NCBI GenBank assembly: GCA_963718305.1
Contig: CAVQZG010000002.1
Location: 62,001-126,000 of the forward strand
Source: RYN-230 sp963718305
GTDB taxonomy: Bacteria > Actinomycetota > Actinomycetes > Streptosporangiales > Streptosporangiaceae
Reading direction: 5' to 3'
Length of the DNA: 64,000 nucleotides
Shown: piece after piece, positions 1-8,786 of the stretch
Layout: every line of letters starts with the position of its first letter
Position numbering within the stretch: the stretch's first letter is position 1
The notes under the pieces: generated by a model
Seen by the model: the letters and a program-made list of their open reading frames with translations, nothing else
What the model was told of the DNA's origin: nothing
The model's database searches: none
Made by a program: the position numbers and the translations under genes

Positions 1-568
1 CGGCGTGCTGCTGGTGGACGGCGTGGACGTGCGCGACTTCGACCTGGGCAGCTACCGGCGGCGGCTGGGCGTGGTACCGCAGGAATCCCACCTGTTTGCG
101 GGCACCGTGCGCGACGCGATCGCGTACGGCAACCAGGCGGCCACCGATGCTCAGGTGGAGGCCGCCGCCCGGGCGGTGGGCGCGCTGGACATGATCGCCG
201 AGCTGCCCGGCGGCTTCTACCATGAGGTCGCGGAGCGGGGCCGGAACCTGTCCGCCGGCCAGCGCCAGCTGATCGCCCTGGCCCGGGCCTACCTGGTGGA
301 CCCGGACATCCTGCTGCTGGACGAGGCGACCGCCGCGCTCGACCTGTCCGCGGAGGCGGCCGTCGTGGCGGCCACCGAGCGGCTGACCGCACGGCGCACC
401 ACGCTCGTGGTGGCCCACCGGCTGACCACCGCAGCCCGCGCGGACCGCATCGCCGTGGTGGACCAGGGCCGGATTGTGGAGCAGGGCACCCACGACGAAC
501 TGCTGGCCGCGGGCGGCGCCTACGCCGCACTCTGGGCGGCGTTCACCGGCGTTGCCCTGGTTGCCTAG
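1..568 (+). CDS. ABC exporter, C-terminal part of the nucleotide-binding domain (partial, left edge)
   Basis: This is the 3' end of an ABC transporter gene whose start lies off the window. The visible part is an ATPase domain of the fused permease-ATPase exporter class. It shows the Q-loop (VVPQESHLF), the signature LSAGQRQL, the Walker B ILLLDEAT followed by the D-loop ALDL, and the H-loop histidine in VVAHRL. The Walker A and the membrane domain must lie upstream. Such ATPases power export of drugs, lipids or peptides, usually as dimers. The substrate cannot be read from this fragment. The last 26 bases overlap the convergent PH-domain gene. Confidence 0.9.
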   Translation, partial: GVLLVDGVDVRDFDLGSYRRRLGVVPQESHLFAGTVRDAIAYGNQAATDAQVEAAARAVGALDMIAELPGGFYHEVAERGRNLSAGQRQLIALARAYLVDPDILLLDEATAALDLSAEAAVVAATERLTARRTTLVVAHRLTTAARADRIAVVDQGRIVEQGTHDELLAAGGAYAALWAAFTGVALVA

Positions 569-1940
569 CGGAATCCTCGCTCAGGGGATCCGCGCGGGAC
601 GCGGGCGACGGTTCCGCGGGCGCCTGGGCCGGGATGACCGGGGCCAGCGGGACGCCGGCTCCCGGCGCCCGGCGGCGGGCGCTGCGGCTCAGCGCGGCCA
701 GGTCCCCGACGAGCTGGGCCGCCTCCTCCGCGGGCCGGTCCCGGAACTCGGCCCGGACCCGCCGGCCGGCCGCGTCCACGTGCACGGTGGCCAGGGACAG
801 GGCCCGCTGCACCGGGCCGGTGACCATCCGGACGCTCTGTACCTTCTCCAGCGGCACCCAGGTGGTGACCTTGCGGAGACGGCCGGTGACCCCCATCGCG
901 GTGGCCGCGTCATGCCCGGCGGCCAGGAAGTGATAGCTCAGCGGGGCCTTCCGCCGGGCCCGCCGCGGCGGGCCGGACAGCGAGGGCGGCCCGGCTCCGA
1001 TGACCAGCCGCATCAGCTCCCAGGCCAGCTCGCGGTGGCCGACCGGGAGCAGGGTCTTGCGCATCCGGCCCGACCCGTCGGCGTGGTCCCGGCCCGGGGA
1101 GCCGGCCACGTCGATCTCCAGCCGGCACCAGCCCAGCGGCCGCCACAGCACGGGCTCGACCATCCGTACCGCCTGCACCCGCCGCAGCGGGATGGTCTCC
1201 GCCACCGTGCCGAGCAGCCCGCGGCGGATCCGGATGCCGTCCGGCGACTGCGCGATGGTGAAGCCGTACTCGGTGGCGATCCGCCGCCAGACCAGCGGCG
1301 CCAGCGTAATCAGGGACACCACGAACGTGCTCCCGACCGCGGCGAACACCGTCGGTGACTCCAGCATCGCCACGATCTCCGCGATCAGCAGCGCCGCGAG
1401 CAGGCTGGCTGGGGAGGCCGCCACCGACCCGACCAGGCGACCATTGGGGACGCTGGCCAGGATCCGCTCGCCCGGCTCGGGCGTGGCCGGGTCCAGCCCA
1501 TGATGCGCGGCCAGCAGGCGCGCCCGCAGATCGAGCGCGGCCTGCTCGGGAAGGTAGGCGAGCCGGCCGTCGGCGTGGCTGGATCCGGCCAGCCGGACGC
1601 GCAGTTCGGCCAGGCCCAGGGCCCGGGCCAGGAACGGCCGTACCACGTCCACCGCCTGGATCCGGGCCACCGGCAGCTGCCGGGAGTCGCGGCGCAGCAG
1701 GCCGGTCTCGATACGCAGCGTGGGCCCGTCCAGCTTCCACCTGGTGACCAGCCAGTTGACCACGGCCCCGATCACCACGAGCACGGCCACCGCCCAGTCG
1801 TACAGGTGCGACCCGTCGGGGCCGAACTGACCGGACGCGGAGATCGCCACGATGGCCAGCACGCCGACGGCGGCCCGGCCGGACCGCACCAGGGGCGACA
1901 ACGGGTGCAGCCGGTGCCAGTCCCCCGGCTGGTCAGTCAC
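543..1940 (-). CDS. PH domain-containing membrane protein (YdbT-like)
   Basis: A 465-residue membrane protein of the bacterial PH domain (bPH2, YdbT) family. Hydrophobic segments lie near residues 20-65 and 180-230. PH-like blocks follow each, with repeated forms such as LPVARIQAVDVV, IPLRRVQAVRMV and VPLEKVQSVRMV, which suggests three PH repeats. Proteins of this type sit in the cytoplasmic membrane; in Bacillus the YdbST pair is linked to resistance to some bacteriocins, but the molecular role is poorly known. It overlaps the upstream smaller PH-domain gene by 4 nt (ATGA), so the two are almost certainly co-translated. The C-terminal 30 residues are low complexity. Confidence 0.85.
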   Translation of the reverse strand: MTDQPGDWHRLHPLSPLVRSGRAAVGVLAIVAISASGQFGPDGSHLYDWAVAVLVVIGAVVNWLVTRWKLDGPTLRIETGLLRRDSRQLPVARIQAVDVVRPFLARALGLAELRVRLAGSSHADGRLAYLPEQAALDLRARLLAAHHGLDPATPEPGERILASVPNGRLVGSVAASPASLLAALLIAEIVAMLESPTVFAAVGSTFVVSLITLAPLVWRRIATEYGFTIAQSPDGIRIRRGLLGTVAETIPLRRVQAVRMVEPVLWRPLGWCRLEIDVAGSPGRDHADGSGRMRKTLLPVGHRELAWELMRLVIGAGPPSLSGPPRRARRKAPLSYHFLAAGHDAATAMGVTGRLRKVTTWVPLEKVQSVRMVTGPVQRALSLATVHVDAAGRRVRAEFRDRPAEEAAQLVGDLAALSRSARRRAPGAGVPLAPVIPAQAPAEPSPASRADPLSEDSARQPGQRR

Positions 1941-2416
1941 AGGCCGGCAGCCTTCGCCTCACCAAGGGCGGCCAGCCGGTCCCGCAGCCGGGCGGCTTCC
2001 TCCCGCTCGAGGCCCGGGATCCGCGCGTCGCTCGCCGCCGCCGCGGTGTGCAGCTTCACGGTGGCCAGCCGGAACGCGCGTTCCACCGGGCCCGCGGTCA
2101 CGTCCACGAACTGCATCCGGCCGTAGGGAACCACGGAGAGGCGGCGGACCAGCACCCCGCGGGCCACGATGAGGTCATCCTCGCGCTCGGTGTAGGTCCA
2201 GGCCCGGACCCGGTTACGGACGAACCAGGTGGCGGCCAGCGCGGCGACGAGGACCACGGCCACCGCCAGGACGGCGGCCGGGGCACCCACCGCTAATGCG
2301 CAGACCGTGCCCGCGACCAGGGCGGTGGCCACGGCTGCCCCGGCCACCTGGACGCGGCGCATCCGCCACAGCCGGGGAGACGGGGACTTCGGGGCCGGTG
2401 CGGCGGAGCCAGGCAT
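1937..2416 (-). CDS. PH domain-containing protein (YdbS-like)
   Basis: A 159-residue protein with two membrane segments (about residues 22-65) followed by one bPH2 domain containing VVPYGRMQFVDV. It is the small partner of the larger PH protein downstream; the pair matches the ydbS-ydbT layout. I place the start at the ATG giving MPGSAAP. The frame stays open further upstream to 2542, but that extension has no membrane-protein character and runs into the divergent dehydratase gene. It ends in an ATGA overlap with its partner. The function is probably at the envelope and is otherwise unknown. Confidence 0.8.
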   Translation of the reverse strand: MPGSAAPAPKSPSPRLWRMRRVQVAGAAVATALVAGTVCALAVGAPAAVLAVAVVLVAALAATWFVRNRVRAWTYTEREDDLIVARGVLVRRLSVVPYGRMQFVDVTAGPVERAFRLATVKLHTAAAASDARIPGLEREEAARLRDRLAALGEAKAAGL

Positions 2417-2498
2417 GGGCCAAACGGTACAACCCGTGCTGCCGCCAACCAACTGCCCCTCCCCTCCGCGTGCATAGCATGAGGCGGAAAGGAGCTCC

Positions 2499-3467
2499 GT
2501 GAGCGATACCAGCATCCCGGCGGCCACGGCCGGCGACGTCACCTCTCATGCGATCGCGTCCGTGGCCACGCTGATCCGGCCCTATACGCTGCACACCCCG
2601 GTGGTCTTCCTGGACCGGTCTGCCTTCGGCCTGGAACCAGGCCCGCTGGTGCTGAAGCTGGAGCAGCTGCAGCACTCCGGGTCGTTCAAGGTCCGGGGAG
2701 CGTTCGCCAACCTGCTGCTCCGCCCCTTGCCCAGCGCCGGGGTGGTGGCGGCGTCGGGCGGCAATCACGGCGCGGCGGTCGCCTACGCGGCCCAGGCCCT
2801 GGGCGTGGCTGCCCACGTGTTCGTGCCGGAGGTCTCGTCCCCGGCCAAGATCGAGCGCATCCGCGGCTACGGGGCTGATCTGGTCGTCGGGGGCGCCGCG
2901 TACGCCGAGGCGCTGGCCGCGAGCGAGGCCTGGGCGGCCTCGTCGGGCGCCCTGCCCGTGCCCGCGTTCGACCAGATCGAGACGATCCTCGGCGCTGGCT
3001 CGCTCGGGGCGGAGCTGAGGCACCAGGCCCCCGCGGTCAGCACCGTGCTGGCCAGCGTGGGCGGCGGCGGGCTGCTCGCCGGGATCTGCGCGGCGTACGC
3101 GGGCCAGGCGCGGGTGGTCGGGGTGGAACCCACCGGCGCGCCCACCCTGACCAGGGCCCTGCGGGCGGGCCGGCCGGTGGATACGGAAGCGGGCAGCGTG
3201 GCCATTGACTCGCTGGCCCCGCGCCGCGTCGGCGAGCACACGTTCGCCGTGATCCGCGAGTTCGTGCGCCAGGTGGTCCTGGTCAGCGACGAGGACATCG
3301 TCCGGGCCCAGGAACTGCTCTGGGACCGGCTCCGGCTGGTCGCCGAGCCCGGCGGCTGCGCCGCGCTGGCCGCGCTGCTGGCCGGCGGGTACTCCCCCCG
3401 CCCGGACGAGACGGTCGCGGTCGTGATCAGCGGGGCGAACACCACCGCGGTCGACTTCCGCCGCTGA
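2499..3467 (+). CDS. PLP-dependent threonine/serine dehydratase family protein
   Basis: A 322-residue fold-type II PLP enzyme of the threonine/serine dehydratase family. The PLP lysine is in SGSFKVRGA (about residue 65), the phosphate/substrate loop is SGGNHG, and a glycine-rich cofactor loop reads SVGGGGLLAG. No ACT regulatory domain follows, so this resembles the short catabolic or racemase-type members rather than full-length biosynthetic IlvA. Expected reactions are deamination of L-threonine or L-serine to the 2-oxo acid, or racemisation; the exact substrate is not determined. The GTG start is supported by GAAAGGAG about 8 nt upstream. It is a single gene divergent from the PH-domain pair. 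Confidence 0.85.
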   Translation: MSDTSIPAATAGDVTSHAIASVATLIRPYTLHTPVVFLDRSAFGLEPGPLVLKLEQLQHSGSFKVRGAFANLLLRPLPSAGVVAASGGNHGAAVAYAAQALGVAAHVFVPEVSSPAKIERIRGYGADLVVGGAAYAEALAASEAWAASSGALPVPAFDQIETILGAGSLGAELRHQAPAVSTVLASVGGGGLLAGICAAYAGQARVVGVEPTGAPTLTRALRAGRPVDTEAGSVAIDSLAPRRVGEHTFAVIREFVRQVVLVSDEDIVRAQELLWDRLRLVAEPGGCAALAALLAGGYSPRPDETVAVVISGANTTAVDFRR

Positions 3468-3520
3468 ATCCTGGCGGCAGCGACCTGAGCGGTACTGAAC
3501 TCCCCAGAAAGGGTGTGCGA

Positions 3521-3595
3521 CGGGCCGAGTCCCCGGGGGGGTTGGGACCCGGCCCGCCGCACGGCACCCGCCGCGGCGACAGGAGGCGGCGGGTG
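3521..3595. terminator. Tandem hairpins between convergent genes
   Basis: Two strong inverted repeats sit between the dehydratase and the convergent membrane-protein gene. The first pairs CGGGCCG/CGGCCCG plus GTCCC/GGGAC (3521-3556, one mismatch). The second is a perfect 10-bp stem CACCCGCCGC/GCGGCGGGTG (3565-3574 with 3586-3595). There is no T-tract, as is usual for actinomycete terminators. It probably acts in both directions. Confidence 0.55.
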
Positions 3596-3596
3596 G

Positions 3597-4409
3597 TCAG
3601 GGAGGACTGCTCTGCGGGCTGGACGGGGTCCCGGACTGGGTGGGGCTGGGCGTGGCCGACGGCGACGGGGCCGGGCCGGCCGAGGGGCTGATGCTCGCCG
3701 AGGGCGACGGCTCCAGGGTCGGCCAGGGCTCGGCGGGACGGCCGGGGCTGCCGGGCTGGCCCTGACGGCCCGAGCCCGGGCGGCCATACAGGCTGCCGGG
3801 TGCGGAGCGGGATGACCAGGACCGGTACGGGCGGCCGGACACCGAACCGTCGTGCACCCGGCGGTCCGGCCGGTCCGGTGCGTGAGTGGCCCGGTGACCG
3901 GCCGACCCGGGCGACCTCGGCGACGTCGGCCGGGTCGGCCGGGTCGGCCGGAACGAGGCCGCCGGGTCAGGGTCACGGCGGACGGGAGGCGCATCGATGG
4001 TCTTGTGGGCCAGCCGCTGGGCCGGCGCGGGCAGGTATCCGGCGTAGGCCACCGCGAGGAGCCCGCCCATCAGGACGGCCCCGGTGGCCGCGGCCACCGC
4101 GGGCCTCCCGCCGCGCAGCCAGGTCATCCAGCCCGGTTCCCGGCGTGCGGCCTGGGCCGGGAGGTCTGCCCCGCGCGGCCGGGCCGCCGCGAGCGCCCGG
4201 AACTCCGCGAGGGCCCGGGCCTGCCCGGTCAGTTCGCTGCTTTCCGGCGCCGAGGTCAGCGCGGCGAGTACCTGGTCGACCGCCTGCCACCGGGCGGGGT
4301 CACCGTCTGGCGGCACGCCCCCGCCCCGCGAGGCCCGGTCCAGCAGCGCGTCAACGGACCGCTCCCTGCTGGGACGGTCCGGCCTGCTGCTCCGCTCGCG
4401 TTTGGTCAT
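3597..4409 (-). CDS. Membrane protein, probable partner (anti-sigma-like) of the adjacent ECF sigma factor
   Basis: A 270-residue protein with a charged N-terminal cytoplasmic part (about residues 1-110), a single membrane segment (AAATGAVLMGGLLAVAYAG, about 115-135) and a long Pro/Ser/Arg-rich external tail rich in PSPSA-like stretches. It lies 73 nt downstream of an ECF sigma gene on the same strand, the usual place and topology of a membrane anti-sigma factor. The zinc-finger HxxxCxxC motif of ZAS anti-sigma factors is absent, so the anti-sigma role is inferred from context only. The tail could be wall-spanning. The ATG start gives MTKRERS. Confidence 0.7.
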   Translation of the reverse strand: MTKRERSSRPDRPSRERSVDALLDRASRGGGVPPDGDPARWQAVDQVLAALTSAPESSELTGQARALAEFRALAAARPRGADLPAQAARREPGWMTWLRGGRPAVAAATGAVLMGGLLAVAYAGYLPAPAQRLAHKTIDAPPVRRDPDPAASFRPTRPTRPTSPRSPGSAGHRATHAPDRPDRRVHDGSVSGRPYRSWSSRSAPGSLYGRPGSGRQGQPGSPGRPAEPWPTLEPSPSASISPSAGPAPSPSATPSPTQSGTPSSPQSSPP

Positions 4410-4482
4410 GCTGCCTTCGAAACGACGCGGCGGCCGGATGCGTTACACGGCTGCGATTCACGCGTGCCGCGGCCGCGATGGC

Positions 4483-5133
4483 TCACGGCGCGGATCCGCG
4501 GGTCACGCCGGCCTCCGCCAGGGTCGCGGCCAGCCGCCGTAAACCGCGGTGCGCGGCCACCCGGACCGCCCCGGGACTGCGGCCCACCAGCCGGGCCACG
4601 GCCGGGGTGTCCAGCCCGGCGACCACCCGGAGCAGGATGACCTCGGCCTGGAACCGGGGCAGCGTGGCGATGAGCGCCACCGCCGCCTGGGTGCTCAGCT
4701 TTTCCAGCACCAGGTCGGCCGGGTCCGGGCTGCCCGGCCCGGCCACCTCCGCCGGCTCGGGCACGGAGACCACCGGCCGGCGGGACCGGCGGCGGCCCTC
4801 GTCGATCGCCTGGTGCCGCGCGATCGTGAACAGCCAGGCCCGCCAGGCGGCTTCATCGCCGCGGAACGTGGCCAGCCCGCGGACCACCTGCACCCAGGTG
4901 TCAGCGGCGATGTCCTCGGCGGCCCCGGGCGCGATCACCCGCAGGTAGCGCAGCAGGGCGGGATTCGCGTCGCGCCACAACGCGGAGAAGGCCCCATCGG
5001 CCTCATCGGCGCTGCGGCCCAGATCAGGAGGGCGCCGATCAGGGTGGCCCTGATCTGTGCGCCGCTGCGCGGCCGCGAGCAGGCGCTCGAACTTCTCGCC
5101 GATCACGATGCCGAGTATCGGCACCAAGTGCAC
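4483..5133 (-). CDS. ECF RNA polymerase sigma factor
   Basis: An ECF (group 4) sigma factor of about 216 residues. Region 2 includes APGAAEDIAADTWVQVVRGL and region 4 has the helix-turn-helix with VARLVGRSPGAVRVAAHRGLRRL. It directs RNA polymerase to a small regulon, probably under control of the membrane protein downstream. The start is uncertain: the frame is open to 5340, but that stretch overlaps the deaminase gene. GTG codons at 5133, 5124 and 5106 are possible, and a GGGGAGGA lies upstream near 5170. No signal pathway can be named from sequence. Confidence 0.85.
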   Translation of the reverse strand: MHLVPILGIVIGEKFERLLAAAQRRTDQGHPDRRPPDLGRSADEADGAFSALWRDANPALLRYLRVIAPGAAEDIAADTWVQVVRGLATFRGDEAAWRAWLFTIARHQAIDEGRRRSRRPVVSVPEPAEVAGPGSPDPADLVLEKLSTQAAVALIATLPRFQAEVILLRVVAGLDTPAVARLVGRSPGAVRVAAHRGLRRLAATLAEAGVTRGSAP

Positions 5134-5209
5134 CGATCCGCAGCGGATCAGCGATCTGTGTCTGAATCCTCCCCGAAATGGCGAAAATAACCCGGATGGA
5201 TGGGCGGGG

Positions 5210-5668
5210 TTACCGGCCGCCGATATCCTCGCTCCAAACCGCCGGGTAGCGGTCCTGGAATTCCCGCATAACCGCCATGCACCGCTCGTCGTTGAGCAGC
5301 AACACCGACACGCCCTGGCCGACCAGGAAGTCCAGGTCACCGGCGAAGGTCTCGGCCTCCCCCACCACCACGCGCGGGATCTGGAACAGCAGGATGGCGC
5401 CGGTGCACATCGGGCAGGGGGAAAGGGTCGTGTACAGGGTCATCTCCCGGTAGGAGGATTGGCGGCCCGCGTTACGCAGGCAGGCAATCTCACCGTGCGC
5501 GACCGGATCGCCGAGCTGCACCCGCTCGTTGTGACCCTCTGCCACAATGTCGGGTCCGATGGCCAGCACCGCGCCGACCGGGACGCCCCCGGCGGCCAGG
5601 CTGGCCTGCGCCTGCGCGAGCGCGGCGGTCATCATCTTCTGGTCTAGCTCATCCGGTGGGGTCGTCAT
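5210..5668 (-). CDS. Cytosine deaminase-like nucleoside/base deaminase (yeast Fcy1 type)
   Basis: A 152-residue zinc deaminase of the CDA fold. Zinc ligands and catalytic residues are visible as HGE (DPVAHGEIA) and PCPMC (TLSPCPMCTGAI). The sequence after the zinc site (IPRVVVGE, then NDERC and a WSEDIG ending) follows the pattern I recall for yeast cytosine deaminase Fcy1 rather than tRNA adenosine deaminase TadA. The expected reaction is cytosine to uracil plus ammonia in pyrimidine salvage. It lies 45 nt downstream of the Nramp gene on the same strand and might be read through from it. Guanine or other base deamination cannot be excluded. Confidence 0.8.
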   Translation of the reverse strand: MTTPPDELDQKMMTAALAQAQASLAAGGVPVGAVLAIGPDIVAEGHNERVQLGDPVAHGEIACLRNAGRQSSYREMTLYTTLSPCPMCTGAILLFQIPRVVVGEAETFAGDLDFLVGQGVSVLLLNDERCMAVMREFQDRYPAVWSEDIGGR

Positions 5669-5713
5669 GGCGAGGAGGGTACCCGTCCGCGCGGCCCGTG
5701 ATCTTCCTGGCCC

Positions 5714-7042
5714 TCAGCGGGCGAACGTGGCGTACAGCAGGTACAGGTTCAAGACGATGATCATCACGGTCACCAGGCTGGCCGCCGCGGTGGTGAGCCT
5801 CCGGTTCACCAGCGGGCCCATCACGTCCTTGCGCCTGGTCAGCACCACCAGCGGGACCAGCGCGAACGGGATGCCGAACGACAGCACCACCTGCGAGATC
5901 ACCAGGCTGGCGGTGGTCGGCAGGCCGAGTTCCAGGACGACCAGGGCGGGCAGCATGGTGAGCGCACGGCGGACGAACAACGGGATCCGGCGGCCGATGA
6001 AGCCCTGCATGACCACCTGGCCCGCGTAGGTGCCCACGCTGGAGGACGACAGGCCCGAGGCGAGCAGGGCCGCTGCGAACGCCAGCGCGGCGCCGCCGCC
6101 GACCAGGCGGCCCAGGCTGGCGTGCGCGGCCGGGAGCGATCCCAGCTGGGCGCCGCCGGACTGGCTGGCCATCGCGGCCGCCACGACCAGCATGGTCAGG
6201 TTGACCAGCCCGGCCGCGCCGAGCGCGATGACCACGTCGAGTCGCTGGAAGCGGAGCAGCTCGCGGCGTTCCGCGTCGTCGGCGCAGGCCACCCGGGACT
6301 TGGTCAGCGCGGAGTGCAGGTACACCACGTGCGGCATGACGGTGGCCCCGATGATGCCGGCCACCAGCAGCGGGCCGCCGGGACCGGCGAACCCCGGCAC
6401 CAGGCCGCTGGCCAGCGCGGACGGGTCCAGGTGAACCGCCGCGAGGTCGTAGGCGAAACCCAGGAAGATGATGCCGAGCAGGCCGCAGACGGCCAGCTCG
6501 AACCGGCGGTAACCCCGCTGGTCGAGGGCCAGGATCGCGAACGCGACCAGCGCCGTCAGCGGGCCCGCGGCGCGCAGTGGCACATGGAACAGCAGGTTCA
6601 GGCCCAGCGCGGCGCCGACGAACTCCGCGAGGTCGGTGGCCATCGCGATGAGCTCGGCCTGGACCCACAGGCCGAGCGACACCGGCCGGGGCAGATGGGC
6701 CCGGCACAGCTCAGGCAGGTCCCGCCCGGTCGCCACGCCGACCTTCGCCGACAGGTACTGCACCAGCATGGCCATCAGGTTGGCCAGCACAATGACCCAG
6801 GCCAGGGCGTAGCCGAACCTGGCCCCGGCGGCGAAGTTGGTCGCGAAGTTGCCCGGGTCGATGTAGGCCACCGAGGCCACGAAGGCCGGGCCGAGCAACG
6901 CCAGCACGCCGCGCAGCCGCCCGCGGGAGCGCATCAGGCGCAGCGGGCTTAGCTGCCCCGGCCCCGGGCCCGCCCGCACGGCTGGTGCAGGCGGGCCTGG
7001 GGGTGGGTCCGAAGGCGGCCGCAGTGCGGGATCTGCCGCCAT
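5714..7042 (-). CDS. mntH: Nramp family divalent metal transporter
   Basis: A 442-residue integral membrane protein of the Nramp/MntH family, importing Mn2+ or Fe2+ with protons. Family marks are the TM1 metal-binding DPGN (YIDPGNFATN, about residue 65) and the TM6 MPH motif (VMPHVVYLHSAL, about residue 230). The rest is a series of hydrophobic helices. The ATG start has GGGAAG upstream and begins only 12 nt after the groEL stop, so it probably belongs to the monooxygenase operon. Supply of iron for the di-iron centre is an inference from position. The metal preference cannot be decided here. Confidence 0.9.
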   Translation of the reverse strand: MAADPALRPPSDPPPGPPAPAVRAGPGPGQLSPLRLMRSRGRLRGVLALLGPAFVASVAYIDPGNFATNFAAGARFGYALAWVIVLANLMAMLVQYLSAKVGVATGRDLPELCRAHLPRPVSLGLWVQAELIAMATDLAEFVGAALGLNLLFHVPLRAAGPLTALVAFAILALDQRGYRRFELAVCGLLGIIFLGFAYDLAAVHLDPSALASGLVPGFAGPGGPLLVAGIIGATVMPHVVYLHSALTKSRVACADDAERRELLRFQRLDVVIALGAAGLVNLTMLVVAAAMASQSGGAQLGSLPAAHASLGRLVGGGAALAFAAALLASGLSSSSVGTYAGQVVMQGFIGRRIPLFVRRALTMLPALVVLELGLPTTASLVISQVVLSFGIPFALVPLVVLTRRKDVMGPLVNRRLTTAAASLVTVMIIVLNLYLLYATFAR

Positions 7043-7054
7043 GGACCAGCTTCC

Positions 7055-8747
7055 CTAGCCGACCGACGGGCCGAGGCCGAGGGACTGCGGTGTGCTGGAG
7101 TCGGGTGACGGCTGGTTCAGGCCCTCATCCAGCGGCCCGAACTGAGTCATCAGCGCCGCGCTGCCGCCCCACGGCGTCTGCTCCTCGGCGACCAGCGTGT
7201 TGGTGGTGAGCAGCAGGCCTGCCACGGACGCGCCGTTCTGCAACGCAGACCGCGCGACCCGCAGCGGGTCAATGATGCCCATATCGATCATGTTGCCATA
7301 CCGGCCCTGGAGTGCGTCAAAGCCCTCGTCCTGGCCGAGCCGGGACAGCTGGGCCACGACCTCCTCACCGGAGTAGCCCGCGTTGGCGGCGATGAGGTAG
7401 GCCGGGGCGGTCAGGACCCGGCGCACGATCTCCACGCCGGTCGCGTAGTCGTCCTTGACCTGGAGGTCATCCAGCGCGCCCGCGGCGTGCAGCAGCGCGG
7501 CACCGCCGCCCGCCACGATGCCCTCGGCCATGGCCGCCCGGGTCGCGGCCAGCGCGTCCTCGACCCGGTGCTGGAGTTCCTTGAGCTCCGCCGGGGTGGG
7601 CGCGCCCACCCGGATCACCGCGACCTTGCCGGACAGGGCGCCGATCCGCTCGCTGAGCACGTCCCCGTCGATCCCGAACTGGGCCCGCTCCAGCTCGGCG
7701 CGCAGCTGGCCGAGCCGGAACTCGACGTCCTCGGCCGAGCCGTCGCCGCCGATGATGGCGGTGTTGTCGGCGGTAACCCGGACCTGGCGGGCCCGGCCCA
7801 GGTGCTCCAGGGTCATGGTCTCCAGCGAGAAGCTCGAGGTCTTGCTGCACACCGCGCCGCCGGTCACCGTCGGCGATGTCCTCCAGCTTGCGCAGCCGGC
7901 GGTCACCGAAGCCGGGAGCGCGGACGGCCACGGCCTGGAACATCCCGTTGACGTGGTTGTGCACCAGCATGGACAGCGCGGTGCCCTCGACGTTCTCGGC
8001 CAGGATGACCAGCGGCCGGGGGGCGCGCATGATCTTGTCGAGCAGCGGCATGAGCTGCTGGACCTTGGTGATCTTCTCACTGCACAGCAGCACGTAGGGG
8101 TCGTCGAGGACCGCTTCGAGGCTGGCCGGGTTGGTCACCAGGTACGGCGACAGGTACCCGTTGTCGAACTGGAAGCCCTCGACGAAATCGACGCTCATCC
8201 CGTTCGCGTTGGACTCCTCGACGGTGACGATGCCGTCGTCGCCCACCGTGTGCAGCGCCTTGGCGATCACCGCGCCCACGACCTCGTCGTCGTTCGCGGA
8301 GATCGCGGCCACCCGGCGGTAGTCCTGCTCGGTGGCCACCGGGTGCGCCACCTCCTGCAGGTGGGTGACCAGCCGGTCCACCGCCACGTCGATGCCCCGC
8401 TTGACCAGCACCGGGTTGGCCCCGCCGTCGATGGCCTGCATGCCCTCGGTGATGATGGCCTGGGCCAGGACCGTGGCCGTGGTGGTGCCGTCCCCGACCA
8501 CGTCGTTGGTCTTGATGGCCGCTTCCTTGACCAGCTGGGCGCCCATGTTCTCAAACTGGTTGGCCAGGTGGATCTCGCGGGCGATGGTCACGCCGTCATT
8601 GGTCACCACCGGGGTGCCGGTGATTTTCTCCAGGATGACGTTGCGTCCCTTGGGCCCCAGCGTTGACTTCACGGCTTCGGCCAGCTTGTCCACACCGGCC
8701 AGCAGCAGGCTGCGCGCTTCCGCGCCGAAACGCAGTTCCTTAGCCAT
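7055..8747 (-). pseudogene. groEL: GroEL-type chaperonin of the monooxygenase operon (one frameshift)
   Basis: A 60-kDa chaperonin. The first half reads MAKELRFG, then GPKGRNV, NDGVTIA, the ATPase motif GDGTTTATVL, and GFGDRR. At about 7871 the frame breaks at LEDIA, and the remaining half (TVTGGAV..., VGAPTPAEL, EGIVAGGGAAL, GIIDPLRVARSAL) follows in another frame. Removing one G from the coding strand restores a continuous protein. The C-terminus lacks the GGM repeat of housekeeping GroEL. In mycobacteria the operon GroEL (MimG) is needed to fold the hydroxylase large subunit; the same role is expected here. The start has AGGAGG spaced ideally. If the shift is real, the chaperonin is dead; sequencing error is more likely. 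Confidence 0.85.
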
Positions 8748-8786
8748 CAGGTCCTCCTAGGACGTGTTCTCAGTCAGTGGCGGTAA

